Positions 1 to 12,888 of a stretch of DNA of 64,000 nt are shown here, one piece after another. The DNA comes from Luscinia megarhynchos (Eukaryota; Chordata; Aves; Passeriformes; Turdidae), in assembly GCA_034336665.1 (NCBI GenBank), contig CM067589.1, positions 2,241,720-2,305,719 of the forward strand. Reading direction: 5' to 3'. The first letter of the stretch is position 1. Each line of letters starts with the position of its first letter. The notes beneath the pieces were generated by a model. That model saw nothing but the letters and a program-made list of their open reading frames with translations. It had not been told where the DNA came from and searched no databases. Made by a program: the position numbers and the translations under genes.

Positions 1-610
1 ATAACTGGAATTGAAATAACTGAAATGATTAATTAAGGGAAATGGCTGGACACTAATAAGGACCCAAACTAACATCTGTGAGAACAGAGTACCCCAGGTA
101 CGCACGGCCCCACATAGGTGAGGAGCTCTGTCCTTACAGAGCGAGGCTGAGATGAGCCAAACCGCAGCACCATCAGGTGGCTGAGTGTCTGAGCAGCACT
201 GGTACCAACACAGATCCTCCAGGCCCCCTAGAGACAGGAGAACAATCCCAAATGAACCCCTAACCCCGGCACCACTGGGCAAGGGAAGGCTGGCAGAGCC
301 CCCAAGGCATACTGAGGTATGGCAGAGCAGGGAGAGCCAGCTCACGCACATCTGCCATCACAAGCTGTGGGCAAGGCCAAGGTTTGTATTCCACGGGCAG
401 CACTGGGGAAAAACACATTATTTACCAGAACCATCACCAGCTGCTTTTCATTTAATGCATGTGCTCAAACAGACAATGCATAGCGAGGGAGAGACTGGCC
501 ACCGTTGCACCCAGCACAACCACAACACTGCAGTGCTGGAGCCTGGGCTCAGTGACTGAAACTTGAACTATCAGAAATCCTTCCATTGAGGGTTTATTTT
601 ATCTCCAAAC

Positions 611-810
611 ACAGAATGTCAGAATGGCCTGGGTTGCAAGGGACATTAAAGATCATGCAGTTGCCACAGCTGTGTCCATGGGCAGGGACACATTTCATTA
701 TCCCAGGTCGCTCCAAGTCCTGTCTGGCCTGGCCTTGGACACTTCCAGGGATCCAGGGGCAGCCACTGCTGCTCTGGGCACCCTGTGCCAGGGCCTCACC
801 ATGCTCACAT
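611..810 (-). mobile_element. CR1 LINE 3' fragment
   Basis: It carries the antisense CR1 tail: a degraded 'ggttggaagggac' block, then 'gggcagggacac', 'ccaggggcagccactgctgc' and 'accctgtgccagggcc'. It is 5'-truncated, as is typical of CR1. Confidence 0.85.
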
Positions 811-985
811 CACAGAATCATTATTACGGTTGGAAAAGACCTTGAAGATGACCAAATCAAACCATCAACCTTCCAACACAATCACATTCCACACTAAATC
901 ATGTAGTCAAGTGCCAGAGCCACACATTTTTTGAGCATTTCCAGGAGCAGTGACTTCACCACTTCCCACATGTGCCAGCACTGAC
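811..985 (-). mobile_element. CR1 LINE 3' fragment of a second subfamily
   Basis: It begins exactly where the previous copy ends, with 'cacagaatcattattacggttggaaaagacc', followed by degraded 'ccaggagcagtgacttcacc'. The consensus differs from the left copy, so this is a separate, older insertion. Confidence 0.7.
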
Positions 986-2891
986 AGCTTCCCCCAGCAC
1001 TCCCACCTCTGATGCCGTGCCTCATCATCTCTCATGCTCCCACCTAGCTGAGCTGGTACAACAGTTTGGAGAGAACAAGGGGTCCTAGGGCCTGCAATCC
1101 TTAATCTGGGCTTCTCACCACTAATCAAGAAATGATAAAGTTTTCATGTAGAGAGATCTGAGCTTTTAAGTCACACAATTACAGTTAACATGAAAGAATG
1201 TTGAAGCATTTGCTGAAGAAACAGAGAAGGGAGATGTGACACTCCTTGTGACTACTCCCAAGAGATGCAAAGGTATCCCATGAGGGATGGGGAGAAGACA
1301 AGTCCCCAGCACTACAAATGATGTGGGTGATGGTGCTACAGGGAATGTTGTGTGGGAGATCCCCAGCCCAGATGGGCCTGGAGGGTGCTGAGAACCACAG
1401 TGGTGGGTCCTTACTGGCATCACTGGGAAGAGCAGGCCTCCATCCTGCTCAGCCCTGCTCTCACCATCTCTGAAGGATCTAGTGAAAACTGTAAATTTCT
1501 TTAGGAAAGAGGCTGCTATTAACTGCCTCAACCCACTGATTTACAGGAATATTCCTACTGATTTATATGAATTTTTTTCTTAGGGAAAGTTCCCACATTC
1601 CCCAAACACAAGGGAGGAACACTCTCAAAGAGGGGATTTGCAGTGAAACCAGCTCCCCAGGACCATGTCTTTGAAGACGCTGAAGCAACTAATTCACACT
1701 GGATGAAGCAGGAATGAGGCCCCTGAGAATCCAAATCGAAACATCTTGTGCAGGTTTTTGTTAGAAAAACATTATTTCTTTCCTAAATTTCTTGCTAATA
1801 TTCCCCCCTCCTCACTCTCTGCACAGGCACTCACACACGTGCTCTTTCTAAGAGAATCCCAGTGCTTGCAATCTGTCATTCAACAGAAAAAATAGCAGTA
1901 GCCAAGTACAGTGATGAATAAAATTATCCCTGCGCATACAAATGTACAATATGCAAATGAACACTCCTTCCTGAGGAGGAGGAGGAGAAGTGGGATGCAG
2001 CACAGGGCTTTGTGCAAACCCTCTGCACATGGTGGATTCCACAGGAGTGGAATAAAACATGAGATCAGTCTTTCAGACCAGTATCTCCTTCATTAACCTA
2101 ATGCACATATTTTTTGGCACCAATTCCCAAAAGCACTTACATACATTCATCCCTAAGCACCCTTCTGGAAAGCACTGCTATCCTCAAGGCAGGTATACAG
2201 AGCACCTGCATTATTTTCATCACACTTATGGCTTTGAGTCAGCAGTAACATACCCTTGATATATAGTAGAATATTTAAGCCCATTGTTTCAACAGCAGTT
2301 GCTCTTTGTGCCACAAGCACGGTAACTTTTAAGTGCTAATTTTATTGCAGACACAAACCAAAATGGTGTCTTACATCACTTATCCCGGGCTGGGAGGGTG
2401 GGGAGTTTTCTTTCTCTTTATTATACATTTTTCACATTATTTTTGTTAATAAAGACACTATTACAAAAAAAAATTAAATAACACAAACTGAGGTTGACCA
2501 TGCTGATTTAAGTATGTTTTCAGCCTGTGCTAAACAAGAGGTGACACAGGGAGGAGGGGGAAGAGCTGATTACTTATGCTGACTATTACTTCACCCCTTG
2601 GAGCCACAATGATCTTAGTTTTTGTTTTTCTTAATCACCAGACTATTCAGCAGAGTGGAAAACTGCACCCACATGGAATATTTATCACCCTCTGAATCCA
2701 GCCAAGTCTTCATACCCAGCAAACCCAGATACCAACATGTGAGTGAGTGATCTTAGCTCCTCTGGGTAGAAAACTCTCATTCTGTGGAAGGCGTTCCTAA
2801 GGCTTTTTTACCAAAAATGGACATTTAAACTTTTCTGTGGATAAAAAGCTGTCTTGGTTACAAATCAGACAGATCAGGAACTTTAAAATAT

Positions 2892-3180
2892 TATAGTATC
2901 ATAGAATTATGGAATGATTTGGGGTGGAAAGGACATGAAAGCCCACCCCTGCCATGGGCAGGGACACCTCCCACTGTCCCAGGTGCTCCAACCCCAATGT
3001 CCAGTGTGGCCCTGGGCACTGCCAGGGATCCAGGGGCAGCCACAGCTGCTCTGGGCTCCTGTGCCAGGGCTGCCCACCCTCACAGCCAGGAATTGCTTCC
3101 GCATACCCAACCTAAATCTCCCCTCTTGTGCTCTGAACCCATTCCCCCTCTTTAAATTACCACCTGCAACAGCCACTGCT
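2892..3180 (-). mobile_element. CR1 LINE 3' fragment
   Basis: It starts at the terminal short repeat (atcatagaattatgg) and runs through 'gccatgggcagggacacctc' and 'ccaggggcagccacagctgc' to the 'cattccccctc' block. About 290 bases remain. Confidence 0.92.
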
Positions 3181-3630
3181 GGAATTTCAGGGCTTTTGAA
3201 GAATTAGTGATATGCTCCAAAGAGCAGCCTTGCTGTGGAATCGTGACTCTGCCACAACTCAGAATCCCCTCCTATCCTTTCCAAGCTCTCCTTTCACCAG
3301 AGGGCAGAGGAAACAAAAGACATCAAGTGCATCAAAGCTCCCTTTTGTACACAGATCAGATCATATCTGGCAAAAACTCGTTTTGGAGGTTTTCCTCAGC
3401 ACAAGCCCAGGACCCTGGCTGACCATAAAGCTGGGCACAGAAGGGAGTGAGATTTTAGGCAAGAAGCAAGTTTCTCAAAAACCAGCAGAAATACTTTTTT
3501 TAAGGCTTTTGTATGGATGTTGGACTCCAAATATTTTCAAAAATCACACTACCGTACCAGCTCTAAGTATTCATACCACATTCCAGACAGGTTAGATAAA
3601 CAAAGCAGTATCTAAAAATATGCATGAACC

Positions 3631-3649
3631 AAAAAAAAAAAAAAAAAAA
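3631..3649. repeat. A19 mononucleotide run
   Basis: There are 19 consecutive A on the plus strand. No retroposed gene was recognised next to it. Confidence 0.95.
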
Positions 3650-4021
3650 TCACTTTACTAAAAGTGAAAGTTCATAATTTCTCTGATATTCTCTCGACAT
3701 TCAAAATTTAAGCATCAACTTCTTTAAAATCACTGTAATGCCTCAACTGTGCATAAACAGCAACACAAAGTGGAACTAAAACACACTCTGATAGAAATTT
3801 CTCAAAAACTGGAGAATATTTGTAAACCAAAGAGACCTTTTTCAGCAAAGAAAGACTTCTCTGTCAACACAAAAATCCAATCCATCCCCGGGTCTGACTG
3901 CAGCAGATGCTGTAATAAACAAGGGAATGACTTTGATACAGAAACTGTTCAAAGCTTTTTCTTACAGATTTTTGCACTAACAGACCTTAAAAGCCCCAGT
4001 GAACTTTATTTAAGTCCTTAC

Positions 4022-4200
4022 CAGTTAACTTCTTCACAGGTTGGAGCCGAACACTGATAGACTGATGTGTGAGTAAGGGGGAGGATGGAAGGGAGCGGGA
4101 CATGCCCTCCATTATCCGAATGTGCTGCATACCTTCGGTCACTGCGAGCGTGGAATTGCGTAGTCAGGTTCAAAAGCACAGTCGTTCTCTGTGGAGGTGC
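4022..4200 (-). CDS. TANC2: TANC2, third coding exon (residues 47-106), with an apparent one-base deletion
   Basis: The exon follows the acceptor ccatcag at 4201 and ends at the donor G|GTAAGGA at 4021. Its first part reads GTSTENDCAFEPDYAIP. Its second part, in another frame, reads VTEGMQHIRIMEGMSRSLPS and runs on through LTHQSISVRLQPVKKLT. Both parts match TANC2, with the join falling at the family's Pro-Pro-Leu. Phase-1 ends require a length divisible by three, but the exon is 179 bases, so one base is missing near 4150. As written, translation runs P63-R-S-Q-stop. The second half keeps its coding sequence intact, so a recent indel or a sequencing error is more likely than an old pseudogene. 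The stretch is low in domains; the SRSLPSSP segment is a typical Ser/Pro phosphorylation-rich motif. No later TANC2 exon was found to the left. Confidence 0.92.
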
Positions 4201-7200
4201 CTGATGGGGAGAGGAAAATAAGAATGAATTGGTTACAATGCAAGGGAAAGAATTCTGCTTCCATCACTCCAAAAGGGTTGGCTGGGGGGAGCCCTGGGCA
4301 GAGCTCACTTGCCAACTGCTCGTTCCCTTTGCACGTATGCGACTTCCCCTGAAGAAATTCAAAAGAGCATCCCACTACCCCTCTCTCTAACATGAACAGC
4401 AGTACCATGAAGAAAAATTTCTTTCAGTGTTCTTATTTGTCTTTCAGAGTCTTAAGAGTCACAGGTTTTCAATATAATGACCTTAGTTTTTAGATTGTCA
4501 GTTTCTAATAAAAATCCTCCCAGCTAAATTAAATTTCAATAGGAGGAGCTTTAGCCTAAAAAATCTGCAAAACCCAAATAAAACGAAGAACAAAACACCT
4601 CTAAAAACAGCCACCAGCTCCAACTCTCTCTCGAGACACAGAAATCCCGTGTCAGGGTCGCATCACTGCAGATCCACAGTGAAATACATGGAATAGCATA
4701 AGAACAAGTGAAGACAGAACAATAAAAGGACTTGTTGCTAATTGTAACCAATATTAATGGACAGTGAAGGGAAGGTGCTGCAAATCAGCAAGAGTCAGGA
4801 GCCATAGGGTTCCTCCTATTAGCTGCAGATACGGAAACCCTGGGGTCAAGGACCTGGATCTCCACTCATCAGTAAGATGATCAACCTAACGCAGACAACT
4901 AATAATTCACATGCAAAACCAACCCAAACTGTTAGCATTAATACCTCACTAATTTTTCATTAATATTTCAATGATGTAAGAAGGCCAGACTTGGGTCACA
5001 CAGTTACAAGATGGATTTTAGCGCCTATTGATGTTTTCCCTCCATAAAGACATTCCTCACTGGCTTTCCACTGGATAGCTGTGTTGTCCTCACTGGCTTG
5101 TGAGAGTTTGTTTAAAAGAGAAAATGTTTGCTGGACAGGAAGGGAGATGGACTAGAGTGGAAATAGGACAGAAGGGTGAGAGCCTCAAATGCATGGTACT
5201 TCAGAGAAGACGATAGACAAGCTGTATTCCCAATATCCAAAGTACAGTGCGAATAACCCAAAATATTGCTTATGATCAGTGGAAAAACCCACGTTGAAAT
5301 AACCGTCAAAAATCCTGGACCAGTTCCCGAAGGGTTCTAGAAGGCTGCAGTACCTGTAGGTGGCTAAAATCCACCCATTCCTGGTGCCAGCATTCAGGAA
5401 TGTCTCTCAGCACTTTTGTATCACTCTTTCCATGACAGCCAAGTAAGCACTGCTGCCCTTCACACTTACACTGGTTTGACAGTTCAAACACAACTCGCTC
5501 TCTGTTCCTGTGAGCTCTCTGTGGGCTCTGCCAGCCCGGCCAGCCTCACCAGGAGTGTCAGGGAAGACAAACCACCATCGCTGCCAAAACCAGCATCAAA
5601 AAAGCCAACCCATGATGGGTTTTTAAAATACATTTGGCACCACGCATGAAAAAAAAAGATTTGCCACCAATGACTTTGATTCTTGAAAATAATTTCAATT
5701 GCCCCAGGCTAAATTTTAGGGAAGTATAAACCAGGGGCATCTCCTGCAGCTTGAAGTCTGGCAAAGACTTACAAGTCTATGTGCATTTCACTGGTTATTA
5801 TGGTGCAAATTCCCCGTGTCTTTGATCAATTTACTTATTTTCAAAGGCAGTATCTTATATAGAAATAAAATAATTATAGGTAGGCAAAGCTTTCCCTCCT
5901 AAAATTCAAATGCTTTACAACAAAACAGTAAAATCACGAAACATCCACAAGGTACTATATTCATTCCACACATATCAAAATTTCCCTCTCCTCCTTGGCA
6001 GAGTAAATAAACACACAAACAAAACCCCTGAAACAGTCTGAAATTTCTTCTGATCGGAAAGAATATTTGGCTTATCAAACCCTAGAATTAGGGCTCATTG
6101 ATGGCTGAACTGGAACTCTAACTGTCTGCTTGTATAATATATTTAAATAAAATGTTACTGCAAAGTGCATATTTGAACTAATAAATTATTACTTGGAGTT
6201 TTACAAGACTATCACATCATCATTTAGGTTGGAAAGACCTTTAAGATCATCAAGCCCAACCATCAGCCCAGCATCACCACCTATGTTCACCACTAAACCA
6301 TTCCTTAAGGGTGCTTCCTCTTGTCCTGCCAATGAGGCTTTGAAGACACTTGAGCATCACACACGGTAATGTGGAAGGTCAGACAGCAGGAAGACAACTG
6401 CCCCATTTCAGCTGGATGCTTTATCCAAGGATAATAAACTTCCTTAACCCACCACCATGAAAAATACCCATTAGCATAGATTTCAAGTGATGGATACAGA
6501 GCTGGGAAAAGTTAAAGAAAATGCATAGATAGAGCAGAGAGACATCTCTTTCCATGCTACAGAAAGCCTGCCTCTACAATTGCATTCACTGATCCAAATG
6601 GAACTATTTAGCTCAGAAGCTTGGTGCTCCAAAACTTGGAAGCTTTTTTACTTTTTCCCCTTCTATTCCCTCTCACACTGAAACTTCTTGCTAGTTACTA
6701 CAGTTCCTTCAGTCACAGTCACCAAAGTGAAGAGGTACAGACTGGTGATTTTTGGGCAAGGATTTGCAAAGAAAAAAAATCCCCTCTTACTCTGCCAAAA
6801 CCCATGCCTTTCCCACAGCAGCAGAGATCCAGAATAGATGGGTTGAAAGGGAACCTGAGAGAACAGAACGTGTTCAGGTAGGTCCCAGCAGTGGCTGCAC
6901 CTGAGCTGCTCTGCCCCATAACAAGAAACCAATGGACACAAGGCAAACACAGGGAAGAACACACCAGGGATGCAGGGCAGAGCGAAGCTCAGCCTCCAGC
7001 ACAGAGTTACACAGCAACAACTTCATCTGAGCTCAGAAAGGGAGAGAACAGCCACAGCACTGCTCCTTGTACGCAAGCTGCCATGGGATATGTGCAGCTG
7101 GAAATCCCTGGTTCCTTCCTAATTTTACTTTAAAAGAATAAAATTTAAAATAATAAATTGAAATACAGTAATTGAAAGATCCTATGTGAACAGAGCAGTT

Positions 7201-8257
7201 GACACTTCAGAGCTTCAGGGTTTTAGCTACCAATTCCAATCCCCCTAACTCTGATCACAGCTTCAATGACTCAAAATCATCTCACCCAGGCAACATTGGA
7301 ATACTGCCAAAAAAAGGACAACTCTCTGGAGAAGATGCCCCCATAATAAGTCATTAGAACACCATGACAACAACAGGCTTGAGCCTAAATGAAATGAAAA
7401 TTATTGTTGCAATCCCAAAGAGAGAATAAGTCAATGTGCATAGAACCTACTAGAGCCCTACTTCAAAAAAATGCTACTCAGTCTCAAAGTCTCAATGTGT
7501 GAGAATACAGCATTTTTACAACCCCCACAAATGAGAAAATGCTTAAAACTAAGTAAAGCTGCTTCAAAGGACACATAAGCCAGCACAGATCTAAGACCTG
7601 CTGCTGTCAGGGACAGAAATCCCCATTACAGGGCTCTGTGTGGTGTTAACCAACCATCAAACCTACTCTGAGTGATGGATACTCAACAGAAGAGTCTGTT
7701 GGATTGTTATTTAAACAACATAAACCCTGTTTTTTAGTACTTTCTTCCTTGGACCTTTTTCCCTCTTGCTGTTGGGATGAAACAAACCAAAGCAGAGGAT
7801 GTAATGTGGGACTGTTCATCCTCCAGGTGGGGACACACAGGTCCTTTTCCATTGCATCCCAGGGCTTGAGGAAGGATAACCTGGTTATGGTGAACCCGCC
7901 AGGTTCCCCCTGTGACACCAGCGGAAGGCAAGTAGAAACCTGGAAAGCAAATGTTGGTTTGGGATGGTATGTGCTGAAAAATTCCAGCAGCACCAGCTCA
8001 AACAGCAGAACACTCTGCCCCTCTGGCTGCAGCATGGAGATCCCGCGGCTCTGTAGCTTCTCCTGTGCTGCGCCAGGAATTAGGCTAAACTCCTTCAGCC
8101 ACTCTGCTTTGTGAATCTCAGTACTTTGGTGTGGGTAATAATGATGGGCACAAAGTCTGCCAGGTCACACAGTCTGACGAGAAACACAACACGTGGGAGG
8201 TACCAAAGGTGAACACATGAGACGAGTCCCAGAGGCAGAACAACACTCAGGTTTTAC
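4201..8257 (-). other. TANC2: TANC2 intron between the second and third coding exons
   Basis: The intron is about 4.1 kb with GT and AG ends on the minus strand. It contains one CR1 fragment at 6210-6322. Nothing else recognisable was seen. Confidence 0.88.
6210..6322 (-). mobile_element. CR1 LINE 3' fragment
   Basis: It contains 'ggttggaaagacctttaaga' and 'ccaaccatcagcccagcatc' plus 'caccactaaacca', the tail of the same subfamily as at 811-985. Confidence 0.85.
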
Positions 8258-8329
8258 CTTGCCCAGCTCGGCTCTGACGGGAGTCTACACTTGCCTGTCT
8301 TCGGTCTGGTGGCTCCTCGTTCCCTCCAT
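8258..8329 (-). CDS. TANC2: TANC2, second coding exon (residues 23-46)
   Basis: This 72-base exon starts after the acceptor cgtgcag at 8330 and ends before the donor G|GTAAAA at 8257. Both junctions are phase 1, so it fits exactly between the flanking coding exons. With the carried-in G it reads [20 protein letters not shown] then RAGQ, close to the serine- and arginine-rich early segment of mammalian TANC2 as I remember it. The region is predicted to be disordered. Several serines of the mammalian protein appear as Asn or Ala. It contains no domain or catalytic site. The neighbouring introns are about 15.9 kb upstream and 4.1 kb downstream. The exon is too short to show up as an open reading frame of its own; length, phase, splice sites and similarity together make it secure. 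Confidence 0.93.
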
Positions 8330-10140
8330 CTGCACGAGAACCAAAACAGCACAAGTAGAACATCATAGTGGACAGGTCAGGCAGATGCAACTTTTCCTTG
8401 AGGCCCATCACCTATCTCGGGGGAACAGCAGGACAAAGGGTCCCTCTGGCAGACTGAAACTGGGCAAACTGCTGCTTGACTCTGCTGCTCCTTCCACCTC
8501 TGCCCCAGTTCACTCCAATGAAATCCATGAGGTCCTCAGGATAGAAGGAAGGTTTTACTTGTTCCTATTGATCCCACAGACATCTGAACGAGATAAAAAC
8601 CAAACTGTGCATCTTCAAAGAGTTCCTTCACTTTGGACTGTTATATAAAAAAATAAAAAAATTAAACATTGGAATAAAGAGAAAAAAAATGAAATATGAA
8701 ACTTGAAATGGTGTACCTTTAAAATTATTTGTCTAACAAAAAACAGGAAGGCTGGGAAGAACAAAACAGCTTATTACATCCTCTTGAAACTGTTTAGGAA
8801 AGCAGCTACAGTCAACAAATCCCAAATTATCTGGGTAAATGCAAAGTGGGACACTGTGTACAATATTATACAATTAATTACAGTCTGCTCTTCATTGATC
8901 AACTGACCAGATTAGAAACAACAGATACACCCATAATACAGATGCTTTAGTACATGGAGTCTCTGGAACCTGAGAGCAAAAAGAAGCCCAGCTCCGGAGG
9001 TTGGGAAAAAGTAAACCCAGGGACTTCAAATGCAGGCTGCATTTCAGCAGTTCTTAACTCTTATAGCAGAGGAAGCTTTGAAAATCTCTAAAAATAGTTT
9101 TGAAATAACTGACTTCTTAAACAGCTGTTTAAAAACTCAATAGTCTGTTTAGCATTGCTGTGTTTTGATGATACTAAAAGCAACTGCATTTTGATGTATT
9201 TATATCCCTGGATAGCTCTATAGAATCTTGGAGGGGCTGGTTACACCATAATTTAACTTTATCAACTCCTGCTACACATGAGCTATGTCTGACTTGATGG
9301 GAGGTTGTGAATTGCAGCACAAGAGCAGAACTAAAATGTGAACTAAAAATTTCAGTCCACCCCCAGCCCCAAAAAGAGAGGAATTACAGCCCAGGCCGGG
9401 AGAGGTTTTCTGTTCCTTCTTCCCTTGCTGAAATGCTCCCAGCCCTCAGTCTTCCTGAAGCAATGCTCAGGCACCTTGAATGCATGCCAGACAGGCCATT
9501 TCTGTCACCTCTGCATCCCTCCCTGCTCACACAGCAGCAGCAGCATGTGAAGGTCATCTGGCTTCAGCAGCCCAGAATCCTGATTTTAAATGAGCTGCAC
9601 CCACCCTGACAAGCCATCAGCTGCCAAATGCCAGGGAGGCCACAGGCCACAACACTTGCCCAGTTCCCTTTTACATTCTGGTTGCCAGAAGGATGTCACA
9701 CTGCAAACACAACCACAACTGGGATTTGTCCAAAGGATCTTTTATTAGCCCGGAGATGCCCTCTTGGAATTAGCTGCACTGAACCTTCCTACAGTCAAGG
9801 GCACTAACAGAGCCCGGACTGTATTTTTGGTAGTAACACCCAGTGTTGGTTTTGCCATGGCTGTGCACATGGATATCATCATCATCAATCATCATCCCTA
9901 ACAGGTCTCCACAGATAACCTCTATCTAAGTCATGGAGAAAACAAAAACCCTTTTGAGCTGCGAACATAAATCCAAATCCAAAATAACTGTAAGGACTAA
10001 ACATTTCAAAAGACAAGAAAGTCCCAGTACTAAAATCAGGAGTAAAGCCCTGTACTTATCCAAAGACACATGATCATCAGCAAAAGACAAACTCCATCCC
10101 TGAAAGTTTCATCATTTTTCCAAGTTTTCAACACCAAGCT

Positions 10141-10226
10141 ACACAGGGCTTGGTGGGTGGAACTGGTTGAGCTTTAAGGTCCCTTCCAACCCAAACCATC
10201 CTGAGATCCCTGATGATTCTATGAAT
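10141..10226 (+). mobile_element. CR1 LINE 3' tail
   Basis: It has 'gagctttaaggtcccttcca' followed by 'acccaaaccatcctgagatc' and ends at 'gattctatgaatc', the short terminal repeat of CR1. Confidence 0.88.
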
Positions 10227-12817
10227 CAACCTCCCTGCTCACGTGGAAAAAAAACACCTCTGCTGTACAGTTAGCCAGGTGTGTCAAACACAGCCTTGAG
10301 AACAGGCCATGGCAAAGTGAGGGTCTGGGGGGGCAGGAGATCTGGGGTCCTGCTCCTCAAAATGCTCCAACACACTGAATGGAGTGACATAAAATGTTGA
10401 CACCAGGCTGTCAAAGCCATTGGGTTGGAGAAGAGGAACAGGAGTCAGGAGTCTGGGATGGATCTCTCTGCAAGTTATACAACATATTAAGGGAGAAAGA
10501 AAGCTCACAGTAAATTAATTTCCAAAATGTATTTAGCGAGTGGGAAAGGAAAAAATAAATAAGATGACTCAGCAGATATTAAATCTTCAGTCAGCATACA
10601 ACTGCTGCTGCATTTGGTATTGGCTGCAGCAAAGGTGGAGCTTGGGGGAAATCAAGGATGGAAAGGAACAGCCACAGTTAAGAGCTGAATAACTGAACTA
10701 TTTAATTCTTTTTCTCTTCACTACAAATCAAAACATTAAGCACAATCTGCTCCCAGCAGTGGAGGAGCACGGTAGCAGGGAACAATACCACAGGTAATTA
10801 TGACTGTACATGCAAAAAAAGGGTTAATTACTGTTTCTAAGGGAATATTAATTCTCACATTTTTTGAACTTCCAAGTGCTTGTATTTACATTCACCTCTG
10901 TGTAGGCATTGGGACTCTGTGCAGCAACACTCCTGGTTATTTTATTTATGCATGATTTTAGGCAGTTGTTGGTATTTGCTTTAGCAATAGCTATTGTTTA
11001 TAGACATGACCTACTATTCAGACAACATCTGTGGACAGCATCACTCCTAACGTTCAATCAACTCAGCTGCTGTAACGACTGCCAATGTGCTGAAACACCC
11101 AAGTTATTGACAAATCCTTCAATGCAATAGCTAAAATAGGTCACCAGAAGTAAATTGGTTGTGAAATCATTGCTAGAGAACACAGCTATCCATGTTAATT
11201 TAAAATAAAGTTCAGCAGACACTGAGATGAACCCATCTAAGGAGCTTTACAGAAGTTGTTGTGCAAAAGAGAAAATAGTCAAATGCCACAAGGGAAGGGA
11301 ATAATATTGTAAATATTGACTCAGTAATTCATATTCTCTTGCATCTCATTTGAAAGGTAGAAAAAGTCTCTGTCTTTTAAAAAATCTCAGTGTTAAGAAA
11401 ATCCATTAACTATTAGACATTATTTTAGTTTTTGAAAGCTGCTGTCTCATTAGTGTCCAGCATCTGTCCATCTGGGATGCTGGACACAGGTCAGAAACCT
11501 GACAAGGCTTCTGAGTGCCTGATTCTATGGCAAGAACAGAGTAAACAGTCATGGCTGTTAACTCTCTCTCTCAGTTACAAAGAGATGGAGGGATCTAAAA
11601 GATGTGATTAGTCACAGGATCAGCAGAGCAGCCTCTCCTGCTGTAATCAGGTCTGAGAAACACTCCTGCTTCCTCTTCTCCCCTCATCCCCATTCCACCA
11701 GTTCTTCATTAAAATCAATGACACAACAAATCCTCCCCAATACACACAGCTGGATTCTTTGAACCGACTGCTCTGACAGGGAAAGAAAATCTCAAGGTTT
11801 CAGCATTCCCAAACAAATCCCCTGCACAAAGCACCACAACCCTGCAAACAGGAGCCAGATGCATCAGCACCTGCACATCTGATGTCAGTAAATCCCACAG
11901 CATCTCTGGCATCACCTCTGTCAGCACCTCCTGCCACTATTCTCGTTGAAACAAACATAACAAGTTTCATACGAAATCAAGTGCCGGCAGCCCAATATTT
12001 CTGCTTTCCTATTTAATGAAAAGGCCTTCAAAACACACACTATTTACTAAACGTCTCTCAAGATCTCTGATCTGACAAAGCAATTTTTAAGGCAGCAGAA
12101 TCCAAGGGTGGATGAGGCTGCTGCATGCATGCTGGGGAATCTGCGGCAGGAACCAACTGCATCAGATGTGCTGCAGCTCTCACAGCAATTGTCAGAGCAC
12201 ACTCCACTGTAAGAGCTGATAAATCAATAGCTTAAATCCATATAGTATCAAAACTGTATCTGAAAAAGGTGGAAGACTCACACAAAGCCAGTCAAGCTGT
12301 TAGGGACGGATCTGACTGCAGCCCAGCCCAGCATCCCCGCAGAGGCATCCCTGCGTGCACAGCACAGTGTCTGAAGAGGTGGCTCCCAACTGTCACTGTG
12401 CTCCCAAAACAGAGACACAGAGGAAAAAACCTCAGAATAAATAAATCAAACAGCTCCCGGGGCTAGAGCCCGCCAGGAGGATCCTGGAGCTGCCGGCACT
12501 GCCGCTGCAGGAGCCGCTGCTGAGCCCGACCCTGGACGCTGCCGCCGCGGTGCCGGCGCAGGAGAGGGAGCTGCAAATCTTGTTCTCAGCATTCCCAATG
12601 GATTCCAGCCTGGTAAGAAATGACACGTGCCACATGATCCCCCTGCTGCTCTCCCAGGCTGAGATGGGCCTGGAAAGGGGCAAAGTGCTCCCCAGCCGGA
12701 GCAGGAGAGAAGAGGGACCCCAGTCTGGTACCGAAAACAATTATTTTAATCAAAAGTCCTTCCTGGTTATTTAGTTTGGGAGCATTTTTCTGCCTCAGCA
12801 AACAATACGCACCACCA

Positions 12818-12888
12818 ATTATTATTATTATGCTATGATTCATTCTATTATAAAACTATTATTATTATTATCATTATTATTATCTATA
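12818..12888. repeat. Imperfect (ATT)n microsatellite
   Basis: There are two ATT/TTA runs separated by about 20 bases. Diverged ATT-like sequence continues to about 13020. Confidence 0.85.

Larger units (their letters stand above)
1..4021 (-). other. TANC2: TANC2 intron downstream of the third coding exon (partial)
   Basis: I found no coding exon here on either strand. It holds three CR1 fragments (611-810, 811-985, 2892-3180) and a run of 19 A at 3631-3649. Open frames over the CR1 copies are repeat-derived. Confidence 0.7.

Noticed and set aside
1166..1531. 121-codon minus-strand frame as a possible next TANC2 exon
   Set aside because: The translation does not match what I remember of TANC2 after KKLT, and splice sites giving the correct phase were not found.
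7704..8114. Overlapping 136- and 129-codon frames on opposite strands
   Set aside because: There is no recognisable motif, and the overlap of unrelated frames argues for chance.
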